A stretch of DNA of 6,233 nucleotides, taken from contig JAFQOY010000134.1 of NCBI GenBank assembly GCA_017412025.1, positions 1 to 6,233 on the forward strand, given 5' to 3'. The position numbers were made by a program, and so were the translations under genes. Shown here piece by piece: positions 1 to 4,917 of the stretch. The stretch comes from Clostridia bacterium (GTDB lineage Bacteria > Bacillota_A > Clostridia > Christensenellales > Aristaeellaceae). Every line of letters starts with the position of its first letter. Within the stretch, counting starts at the first letter, position 1. The notes under the pieces were generated by a model, which saw only the letters and a program-made list of their open reading frames with translations, ran no database searches and had not been told where the DNA came from.

Positions 1-23
1 GCGGCTGCAAGCCGCTTCCTATA
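1..23. repeat. 23-bp direct repeat shared by both window ends (left copy)
   Basis: The first 23 bases are identical to the last 23 bases (6211-6233). The unit contains the hairpin GCGGCT-GCA-AGCCGC followed by TTCCTATA. Because the shared sequence starts and stops exactly at the window ends, it looks like an assembly overlap, either of a circular contig or of a contig broken at a multi-copy sequence. Confidence 0.9.
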
Positions 24-103
24 TCATTTTCTGGCCGTACGCGCAGCGTACAAGAAAATGATGTTTTATCCGCTGCAAGTATGCGTTAGCAGACTTGCAG
101 CGA

Positions 104-135
104 CAGACCGTCAACAATACTTTGTTGACGGTCTG
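104..135. repeat. 14-bp perfect hairpin containing the TTTGTTGAC tag
   Basis: The arms 104-117 and 122-135 are perfectly complementary over 14 bp and enclose the 4-nt loop TACT. The right arm belongs to the tag TTTGTTGACGGTCTG, which recurs at 3249-3263 with 13 of 15 bases identical. At that second site the left arm is absent. Confidence 0.75.
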
Positions 136-173
136 AGGGCCGCCCTCCATACGGAGAGCGGCCCTCTTATCTT
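135..173 (+). terminator. Probable intrinsic terminator, plus strand (hairpin also possible on minus strand)
   Basis: GAGGGCCGC (135-143) pairs with GCGGCCCTC (158-166). Inside it CTCC (145-148) pairs with GGAG (153-156) around the loop ATAC. On the plus strand it is followed by the U-rich stretch TTATCTTT, imperfect but terminator-like. On the minus strand, downstream of the reductase gene, the hairpin would form equally well but has no U-tract after it. Confidence 0.55.
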
Positions 174-195
174 TGGCAGTATATGGTCAGCATCC

Positions 196-218
196 GGAAA
201 GCGGCACAGCCGCCTTCC
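196..218 (-). other. Hairpin just after the reductase stop codon
   Basis: On the minus strand GGAAGGCGGC and GCCGCTTTCC pair over 10 bp with a TGT loop, starting a few bases after the stop codon. The one non-Watson-Crick pair is a G-U wobble only in the minus-strand RNA; the plus-strand RNA would have an A-C mismatch. This fits a 3' mRNA structure of the reductase transcript. No U-tract follows, so it is more likely a stabilising 3' hairpin than a complete terminator. Confidence 0.5.
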
Positions 219-223
219 CGGGA

Positions 224-1966
224 TTACTTCGCAGCGGCGAACGCAGCAGCGCCGGCGCCGGCGATGCGGCCCCAGACAAAGGCGTTGGTCAGGGTGAAGC
301 CCATGTACGCGCTGTTGGCGGAAGCCTCGCCGGCGGTGTACAGGCCCGGGATCACGGTGCCGTCGGCACGGATGACCTCAGCGTCCACATTGCGGGCGAT
401 GCCGCCGTAGGTGATGATCTCGCACGGAACGACCTTCACGGCGCAGTACGGAGCCTCGAGCTTGGCCAGCAGCAGACGGCCGAACTCCGGATCGTGGCCG
501 GCGTCGACGTAGCTGTTGTAATCGGTCAGGGTCTTGACGACGGTCTCCACGTCAAGCTCCATCTTCGCAGCCAGATCCTCGAAGGTGTCGGCGGTGATGA
601 ACTCCATGTTAAGGCCGCGGACGACGCCCTTGGCCTCCAGGGAAGCCTTGTCGCTGATCGCCCAGACGTAGCCAAGGCCGTCCTTGTGCATCTGGTCAAA
701 CACCGGGCTGTTGAGCTTCTGGGTCATGTAGCCGATGTCCTTCTCGTCGACGAAGCGCTTGCCGTTCGCGCCGAGGAGGACAGTGTTATCGCGGGAGATG
801 AAGGAAGAAACGTTCGCGGTGGCGGAGGTGCCGTTGTGCTCGGACATGATCTCATAGTCCTTGAGCACGCACATCATGTCGCCGGTGTGGGTCAGCGCAG
901 CGCCGACGTTGGAAGCCATCACGATACCGTCGCCCGTGGAGCCCGGGAAGCCGATGCCCCAGGTGCCGGCCTTCTCCGGATCAAGACGCTCGGTCAGCTC
1001 CGGGTTGTAGGCGTAGCCGCCGGTGGCGACGACGACAGAATCAGCATAGATGATCACGGTGTCGGCGCCCTTGGTCGCCTTCACGCCCTTGACGGAGCCG
1101 TCTTCGTTCATCAGGATCTCGGTCGCCTTGGTCTCCAGCATCAGGTTGATGTCGGTGCCGGCCAGGGAAGCTTCCATGGCGGTCTTCATCGCCGGACCGG
1201 CGCCCTCGACCAGGTGCATCATCTGCAGCGGGCCGTAGCCAACGATGACGTCATAGATGGTCATGCCCAGACGGTCGCAGATCCAGTCCATGGTCTCGCC
1301 GGACTTCTCGAGGGTCACGGTGGTCAGCTGCGGATCCAGACGGTAGGAAGCGTTGTTCATCAGGTTGGCGTACATCTCCTCGAAAGTGTGATGCACATTG
1401 CGCTCCTTGGTGAACTTGCTCTCGTTCGCGCCCAGCATGCCCTGGCTGGTCGCGGTGGTGCCGCCGATGGCAGCCAGCTTCTCCAGCAGGATGACCTTCG
1501 CGCCGTTGTCGTAGGCCTCGACAGCCGCGGCAACGCCGGCGCCGCCGGCGCCCAGCACGACGACGTCAGTGGTCATTTCGATGGTCTGGCCTTCCACGGC
1601 CTCCTCGGCCACGGCAACCTTCAGCGCCTCGATGTCGGCGCCGGCAGCGGTCAGGGCCGCCTCGGCAGCGGTCAGGATCGCATTGGAGGTCACGGTCGCG
1701 CTCGCGACGGTATCGATCGCCAGGGACTGCTTGTCGACAATCGCAGCCGGGATGCGCTCGATCGCCGGATCGGAGATGCCCGGGGTCTCGCTGTGGGCGA
1801 CAACCTCGACCTTCTCAATCGCGGTCTCGGAAACGGTGACGGCGACCTTCACAGCGCCGCCGATGCCGTTGGCCTCAGCCTCGTAGGTGCCGGCGGTCAT
1901 GGCCAGCGCGCCGGCAGAAACCAGCACCAGCATCGCCAGCAGAATCGCAAATACGCTCTTCTTCAT
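224..1966 (-). CDS. Secreted FMN-binding / FAD-dependent reductase (fumarate reductase-like flavoprotein), substrate unknown
   Basis: 580 aa. The N-terminus MKKSVFAILLAMLVLVSAGA followed by LA is a signal peptide with a type I (ALA) cleavage site and no lipobox Cys. Residues 25-115 are an FMN_bind domain. The motif D85-TVASA-T91 fits the ApbE flavin-transfer site, so FMN is probably attached covalently to T91. From about 133 to the end is an FAD_binding_2 domain: dinucleotide fold GAGGAG (139-144), the E162 position, GGTTATS (168-174), ATGG (314-317), STGDG (343-347), KRFVDE (403-408) and the C-terminal GLYTAGE (541-547). The fusion matches known secreted anaerobic reductases that pass electrons from FMN to FAD to an external acceptor. 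By-eye alignment shows that the fumarate-binding His and Arg residues are missing, so I do not call it fumarate or urocanate reductase. No apbE or cytochrome gene is in the window. The ATG has a GGAG ribosome site 9 nt upstream. The gene is divergent from merR and probably controlled by it. Confidence 0.9.
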   Translation of the reverse strand: MKKSVFAILLAMLVLVSAGALAMTAGTYEAEANGIGGAVKVAVTVSETAIEKVEVVAHSETPGISDPAIERIPAAIVDKQSLAIDTVASATVTSNAILTAAEAALTAAGADIEALKVAVAEEAVEGQTIEMTTDVVVLGAGGAGVAAAVEAYDNGAKVILLEKLAAIGGTTATSQGMLGANESKFTKERNVHHTFEEMYANLMNNASYRLDPQLTTVTLEKSGETMDWICDRLGMTIYDVIVGYGPLQMMHLVEGAGPAMKTAMEASLAGTDINLMLETKATEILMNEDGSVKGVKATKGADTVIIYADSVVVATGGYAYNPELTERLDPEKAGTWGIGFPGSTGDGIVMASNVGAALTHTGDMMCVLKDYEIMSEHNGTSATANVSSFISRDNTVLLGANGKRFVDEKDIGYMTQKLNSPVFDQMHKDGLGYVWAISDKASLEAKGVVRGLNMEFITADTFEDLAAKMELDVETVVKTLTDYNSYVDAGHDPEFGRLLLAKLEAPYCAVKVVPCEIITYGGIARNVDAEVIRADGTVIPGLYTAGEASANSAYMGFTLTNAFVWGRIAGAGAAAFAAAK

Positions 1967-1975
1967 GGGTAATTG

Positions 1976-1983
1976 CTCCTTTC
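1976..1983 (-). promoter_or_regulatory. Ribosome binding site of the reductase
   Basis: On the minus strand GAAAGGAG ends 9 nt before the ATG at 1966. This near-consensus Shine-Dalgarno sequence fixes the start and places the signal peptide at the N-terminus. Confidence 0.8.
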
Positions 1984-2004
1984 GCTCTTCCTCATTTACT
2001 TTTT

Positions 2005-2089
2005 GGAAACACCCGTTCAGTCCGCCGGGGATTGATTTTTACGTATCAATCCAGTAGACTGTATATATCTATACAATCTGTCCGTTTCC
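2005..2089 (-). promoter_or_regulatory. Structured 5' leader of the reductase mRNA (two hairpins inside a closing stem)
   Basis: On the minus strand, GGAAAC (2084-2089) can pair with GTTTCC (2005-2010). Between them lie two hairpins. The first has 10-bp arms with one mismatch (2056-2065 with 2070-2079, loop of four). The second is a perfect 8-bp pair, GGATTGAT with ATCAATCC (2029-2036 with 2045-2052). If transcription starts from the promoter at 2120-2150, all of this is in a leader of about 145 nt. The two dyads could instead be DNA operators. I do not recognise a known riboswitch class. Confidence 0.35.
2032..2060 (+). promoter_or_regulatory. Possible plus-strand promoter for merR
   Basis: TTGATT (2032-2037) and TAGACT (2055-2060) are 17 bp apart, with a 4/6 match at each element. 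The -35 lies in the dyad GGATTGAT/ATCAATCC (2029-2052) and the -10 in the start of the second dyad (2056-2079), so both dyads would suit an operator role. It is a weak match, and a promoter closer to the gene is not excluded. Confidence 0.3.
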
Positions 2090-2119
2090 CCGCAGGATGC
2101 GCAGATATTCCATATTCTG

Positions 2120-2150
2120 ATTATATCATCTCAAGCCGCTTGAGAATCAA
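2120..2150 (-). promoter_or_regulatory. MerR-type promoter of the reductase with operator in a 19-bp spacer
   Basis: On the minus strand the -35 TTGATT (2145-2150) and a perfect -10 TATAAT (2120-2125) are separated by 19 bp instead of the usual 17. The spacer is filled by the dyad TCTCAAGC-G-GCTTGAGA (2129-2145), which runs one base into the -35. An over-long spacer holding the regulator's dyad is the defining design of MerR-activated promoters, in which the regulator untwists the DNA to realign -35 and -10. The divergent neighbour encodes a MerR-family protein, the natural candidate. The predicted start of transcription is near 2113. Confidence 0.75.
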
Positions 2151-2218
2151 GCATTTTTCGCATCATTTCGCAGATTGCGTTCATTTTTTATCAATTGCCG
2201 CTGTGCGGCGGCAAAGCC

Positions 2219-2225
2219 AGGGAGG
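2219..2225 (+). promoter_or_regulatory. Ribosome binding site that fixes a TTG start for merR
   Basis: AGGGAGG lies 8 nt before the TTG at 2234. The reading frame stays open upstream to another TTG at 2195, but no comparable ribosome site precedes that one. A start at 2234 also gives the typical MerR N-terminus MKISISALSVAYGLSSEALR. Confidence 0.75.
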
Positions 2226-2233
2226 ATGCCAGT

Positions 2234-3040
2234 TTGAAGATTTCCATCAGCGCGCTCTCCGTCGCCTACGGCCTGTCTTCCGAGGCGCTGCGTTATTATG
2301 AGGAAAAAGGTCTGCTTTCGCCCGAGCGCACATCCTCAAGCGGTTTTAGAAAATTCTCCCTCGCGGACATGCAGCGCGTGGGCATCATCAAGAGCATGCA
2401 GCGGCAGGGCTTTTCACTCGATGAGATCAAGCATATCCTGACCTCCTGCTCGCTGACCGGGCTGATCTCCATCATGGATGAAAAGCGACGCGAAAACCAG
2501 ACGCAGATCACGCTTGCGCTGTGTATCCAGAGCCGCATGACCACCGCAACCGATCTGCTGCGCGACGCCGACCGCCTGCTGATGCAGCCCCGTCTGTGCG
2601 GCGGCTGCGCCGCCTATCTGGCGCACTACGAATCTGTCACTGCATTCTGGCAGAACGTGCCGCATTCCCCGCAGCTGCGCGAGCTGATTGAAGCGCTGCC
2701 GCTGACAAGCTACTGTACCGTCGTGCCGCTCGCACGCTTTGGCGACGATTCCATTCCGCTGCGCACGGGCATATGCGCGCCGGTGGAGTATTCCACCGCC
2801 GTCCGCGCAGATTTTTCCCGGATGAGCATGAGTGCCGGGCCGCGCTGCGTCCGCGTGCTCTTTGAGCTTGTGCCGCCCGAGAGCCGCAGCATCCAGCCCG
2901 TGCTCGCCTGCGCGCAGGCGTTCATCCGCGAGCAGGGGCTCACCCCCGTCAGCGACGGCTATACGCGCCAGTATGCCTGGTATGTGGACGAACAGAAGCG
3001 CCAGCATCAATACAGCGAACTGATCATCCCCGTGATGTAA
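2234..3040 (+). CDS. MerR-family transcriptional regulator with C-terminal effector domain
   Basis: 268 aa from the TTG at 2234. Residues 1-70 are a MerR winged helix-turn-helix: SISALSVAYGLSSEALRYYE (4-23) holds the recognition helix and the family's LRYYE motif, followed by the GLL and FRKFSLADM wing segment. About 75-115 is a helical stretch that would form the dimer coiled coil. Residues 120-268 form a larger sensory region ending in SELIIPVM, resembling GyrI-like small-molecule-binding domains of multidrug-sensing MerR proteins; that domain call is tentative. A CxxC pair (LCGGC, C122 and C125) could sense metal or redox state, which is speculation. It is divergent from the flavoprotein reductase, whose promoter has MerR geometry, so its likely role is to activate that gene in response to an unknown ligand. 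Its end faces radA across a hairpin-rich spacer and a plus-strand terminator. Confidence 0.88.
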   Translation: MKISISALSVAYGLSSEALRYYEEKGLLSPERTSSSGFRKFSLADMQRVGIIKSMQRQGFSLDEIKHILTSCSLTGLISIMDEKRRENQTQITLALCIQSRMTTATDLLRDADRLLMQPRLCGGCAAYLAHYESVTAFWQNVPHSPQLRELIEALPLTSYCTVVPLARFGDDSIPLRTGICAPVEYSTAVRADFSRMSMSAGPRCVRVLFELVPPESRSIQPVLACAQAFIREQGLTPVSDGYTRQYAWYVDEQKRQHQYSELIIPVM

Positions 3041-3058
3041 ACCATTTTTGACAGGATG

Positions 3059-3302
3059 GTGGACGGGGGAACCTTTCCCCCGCCACAGCCACCCCCTGCA
3101 GATTTCACTTGAATCCTGCGGATTCCGGTCGTGAAATCTGCAAGGAAACGATTTTTTCTTCCGGGAAATGGGATTTCCCTCCATCAAAATCGATGCGGTC
3201 GCGCCGTACACGCCGCCGCGACCGATTTGATTTTCTGTTCTATGCAGGTTTGTTGACAATCTGGAACACGCCGGAAACCAGCGTTTTCCGGCGCGTTTTT
3301 TT
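3059..3302 (+). repeat. Complete copy of the hairpin-chain repeat, ending in a terminator
   Basis: This gene-free spacer between the convergent merR and radA ends contains, in order: GTGG-(A)-CGGGGG with CCCCCG-CCAC (3059-3086); a 12-bp stem TGCAGATTTCAC/GTGAAATCTGCA (3097-3108, 3131-3142) around GAATCC-TGC-GGATTC; GGGAAAT-GGG-ATTTCCC (3163-3179); an outer AAAATC/GATTTT stem around CGGTCGCG/CGCGACCG (3186-3234) with GCCGTACACGC near its apex; the tag TTTGTTGACAATCTG (3249-3263); and a terminator (3269-3302). The same order is found reading off the right window end and onto the left end. It could be a structured RNA, a small non-coding mobile repeat, or a 3' UTR element. Confidence 0.6.
3269..3302 (+). 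terminator. Intrinsic terminator, plus strand
   Basis: CGCCGGAAA (3269-3277) pairs with TTTCCGGCG (3285-3293) over a 7-nt loop and is followed by seven T residues (3296-3302). It ends plus-strand transcription coming from merR and the hairpin repeat. It is also just downstream of the radA stop, but in that direction there is no U-tract. Confidence 0.88.
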
Positions 3303-3310
3303 GCGTTTGT

Positions 3311-4684
3311 TCAGCCGATCAGTATGGATATTGCCTCTGCCAGCGTCTCCACGCCGTACACGCGCATGCCCTGCGGCGCGCGCAGATGCCTGGCGTTCTC
3401 TCTGGGGATGACCGCCGCCGTAAAGCCCAGCCGCGCGCATTCCGCAAGCCGCCTCTCTGCCTGAGAGATCGCGCGGATCTCGCCCGCAAGGCCCACCTCG
3501 CCCATCACCGCCCAGTCGCCGGGGATGCATGTATCCCGGACGCTTGAGGCCACGGCGGCGCACAGCGCCAGATCCGCAGCAGGCTCGGACAGCGTCAGGC
3601 CGCCCGCCACGTTGATGTACACGTCCTGATTGAACAGCGAAATGCCCGCCCGCTTTTCAAGCACGGCCAGCAGCAGCGCCAGCCTGCCGGAATCAAAGCC
3701 GTTCGTCGTTCTGCGCGGCGTGCCGTACGCCGTCTGCAGCGCGAGGGACTGCACGTCCACCAGCATCGGGCGCGATCCCTCAATCGAGGGGATCACGCAG
3801 GAGCCGGGCACGTTCCTGGCCCGCTCGGAGAGCAGCGCCTCCGAGGGATTCTCCACCTCGGCCATGCCCTTTTCGTGCATCTCAAACAGGCCCAGCTCGT
3901 TGACCGAGCCAAAGCGGTTTTTCACCGCGCGCAGAATCCTGTACTCGTGCTGCCTGTCGCCCTCAAAGTACAGCACCACGTCCACCATATGCTCAAGGAT
4001 CCTCGGGCCGGCAATTGCGCCCTCCTTGGTCACATGGCCGACGAGGAACACCGCGCAGCCCGACGTCTTCGCCATGCGCATCAGCAGGCTCGCGCATTCG
4101 CGCACCTGCGATACGCTGCCCGGCGCGCTCGCCATGTCCGGCCTGTACATCGTCTGGATCGAGTCGATGATCATGTAATCCGGGCTGATCTCCTCCCAGC
4201 GCTTTTCCGCAGCGTCCAGCGCATTCTCGCTGAGGATCAGCAGATTGTCGCTCTCCACCCCCAGCCTTCTGGCGCGCATCCTGATCTGGCGCGCCGATTC
4301 CTCGCCGGAGATGTACAGCACGCGCGCGCCTGCCTTCGCCAGATTCTCCGACGCCTGCAGCAGCAGCGTCGACTTGCCGATGCCCGGGTCGCCGCCCACC
4401 AGCATCAGCGAGCCTTCCACCACGCCGCCGCCGAGCACACGGTCAAGCTCCCCAATGCCCGTCGACGCCCGGGCCGTATTCTCCTCCGGAATATCCCGAA
4501 GGCGCATCGCCTGCGCGCCCGTGCCCGGCCTCTGCTTGAGCGTTTTGGCCGCGGGCTGCGCCGACGCCTGCGGCGCCTGCTCCTCCAGCGTGTTCCAGCT
4601 GCCGCATCCCGGGCATTTGCCCATCCACCGCGGCGTCTCATAGCCGCAGCTTCCGCACAGGTAGATCGTCTTTTCCTTTGCCAT
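3311..4684 (-). CDS. radA: DNA repair protein RadA (Sms)
   Basis: 457 aa, the usual length for the family. The N-terminal C4 zinc finger has C10, C13, C24 and C27 in the typical context YLCGSCGYETPRWMGKCPGC. The RecA-like ATPase core follows, with Walker A GGDPGIGKST (97-106), Walker B MIID (171-174) and the RadA-specific KNRFG motif (255-259). The C-terminal Lon-protease-like domain (about 275-457) includes NVAGGLTLSEPAADLA and GEVGLAGEIR (395-404). RadA is a cytoplasmic hexameric helicase that drives branch migration of recombination intermediates and helps repair stalled forks and take up transforming DNA. The ATG has GGAGGA 4 nt upstream. It is divergent from the phosphoesterase gene and is transcribed from an extended -10 promoter through a 15-bp tandem repeat. 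All key motifs are intact, and identification is secure. Confidence 0.97.
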   Translation of the reverse strand: MAKEKTIYLCGSCGYETPRWMGKCPGCGSWNTLEEQAPQASAQPAAKTLKQRPGTGAQAMRLRDIPEENTARASTGIGELDRVLGGGVVEGSLMLVGGDPGIGKSTLLLQASENLAKAGARVLYISGEESARQIRMRARRLGVESDNLLILSENALDAAEKRWEEISPDYMIIDSIQTMYRPDMASAPGSVSQVRECASLLMRMAKTSGCAVFLVGHVTKEGAIAGPRILEHMVDVVLYFEGDRQHEYRILRAVKNRFGSVNELGLFEMHEKGMAEVENPSEALLSERARNVPGSCVIPSIEGSRPMLVDVQSLALQTAYGTPRRTTNGFDSGRLALLLAVLEKRAGISLFNQDVYINVAGGLTLSEPAADLALCAAVASSVRDTCIPGDWAVMGEVGLAGEIRAISQAERRLAECARLGFTAAVIPRENARHLRAPQGMRVYGVETLAEAISILIG

Positions 4685-4710
4685 GCCGTCCTCCGATGCC
4701 TGCCGTCGTT

Positions 4711-4776
4711 GTATCCGTATTGCTGCATATCATATTGCAGCGTATCATATTGCAGCGTATCATATTGTAGCATATT
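4711..4776. repeat. 15-bp tandem repeat in the radA leader
   Basis: Three head-to-tail 15-bp units lie at 4725-4739, 4740-4754 and 4755-4769, following GC(A/G)TATCATATTG(C/T)A. A degenerate unit precedes them (4711-4724) and a partial one follows (from 4770). The array sits between the predicted radA -10 and the radA ribosome site, so it would lie mostly in the 5' untranslated region. The period is a multiple of three, which produces pentapeptide repeats in several frames, but these frames have no other sign of coding. Confidence 0.9.
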
Positions 4777-4791
4777 TCCCGCAGGATGCAA
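4764..4791 (-). promoter_or_regulatory. Predicted radA promoter (extended -10)
   Basis: On the minus strand the -35 TTGCAT (4786-4791) and -10 TACAAT (4764-4769) are 16 bp apart. The -10 is preceded by TGC, which fits the TGN extended -10 element. Its -10 overlaps the first 15-bp repeat unit read in the radA direction, so changes in repeat number would alter the leader length but probably not the promoter itself. Confidence 0.55.
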
Positions 4792-4814
4792 AGCCTGCCG
4801 CTGCCGCAATAATT

Positions 4815-4823
4815 TTATCCACA
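4815..4823 (+). other. Perfect DnaA-box 9-mer between divergent promoters
   Basis: TTATCCACA matches the DnaA-box consensus exactly. It lies between the -35 of radA (4786-4791) and that of the phosphoesterase gene (4848-4853). I see no second box, so this is not an origin. It could be a DnaA-regulated or titration site, or chance. Confidence 0.4.
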
Positions 4824-4832
4824 CGTCCAAAT

Positions 4833-4854
4833 CAGACAGTTCTAAAGTTGTCTG
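4833..4854. promoter_or_regulatory. Dyad overlapping the -35 of the phosphoesterase gene
   Basis: CAGACA (4833-4838) and TGTCTG (4849-4854) form an inverted repeat with a 10-nt spacer. The right arm covers most of the TTGTCT -35 element, a position suited to a repressor. With six-base arms it is only a candidate. Confidence 0.3.
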
Positions 4855-4877
4855 CCCCTGTCCGTTTACGCTATAAT
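4848..4877 (+). promoter_or_regulatory. Predicted promoter of the phosphoesterase gene
   Basis: The -35 TTGTCT (4848-4853) and perfect -10 TATAAT (4872-4877) are separated by 18 bp. Transcription would start near 4884, leaving a leader of about 34 nt that contains AGGGGG (4902-4907), 10 nt before the ATG at 4918. Confidence 0.7.
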
Positions 4878-4917
4878 TTGAAAACCATCGATTCTTGCGA
4901 CAGGGGGTTCGACGCGG

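Larger units (their letters stand above)
1..173 (+). repeat. Hairpin-chain repeat, 3' part of a copy (left window end)
   Basis: This gene-free stretch is almost entirely made of inverted repeats. In order they are: a 6-bp hairpin GCGGCT-GCA-AGCCGC (1-15); an AT-rich outer stem (23-32 with 53-62) around GTACGC-GCA-GCGTAC (37-51); CGCTGCAAGT with ACTTGCAGCG (71-80, 93-102); a 14-bp stem (104-117 with 122-135); and a GC-rich hairpin (135-166) followed by TTATCTTT. The tags GCCGTACGCGC (34-44) and TTTGTTGACGGTCTG (121-135) recur in nearly the same form at 3203-3213 and 3249-3263, in the same order and strand. I infer that this is the 3' part of the repeat seen complete at 3059-3302. No protein gene is supported here. 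Confidence 0.6.

Noticed and set aside
1..223. Chain of inverted repeats considered as a CRISPR array
   Set aside because: The units are inverted repeats of different sequence, not identical direct repeats with regular spacers, and no cas gene is present.
173..1972. A 599-codon open frame on the plus strand, antisense to the whole reductase gene
   Set aside because: It mirrors the GC-rich, strongly biased codons of the reductase. Its product is rich in G, D, H, V and L with no recognisable domain, and the opposite strand encodes a clear two-domain flavoprotein with signal peptide and ribosome site.
2195..2233. Upstream in-frame TTG (2195) as the merR start, adding 13 residues
   Set aside because: It lacks a good ribosome site, and the added residues precede the normal MerR N-terminus. 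The TTG at 2234 has AGGGAGG at the right spacing.
3048..3053. TTGACA just after the merR stop, a perfect -35 that might start the hairpin repeat as an RNA gene
   Set aside because: No acceptable -10 is found 16-19 bp downstream; that position lies in the loop and stem of the first hairpin.
2414..3259. A 281-codon open frame antisense to merR
   Set aside because: It is a shadow of a clear MerR gene, has no recognisable domain, and would begin in the hairpin-rich spacer.
3875..4876. A 333-codon open frame antisense to radA, running through the tandem repeat
   Set aside because: Composition is extreme in R, A, H and L, with no domain. radA on the other strand has every family motif. The pentapeptide repeats in this frame are produced by the 15-bp DNA repeat.
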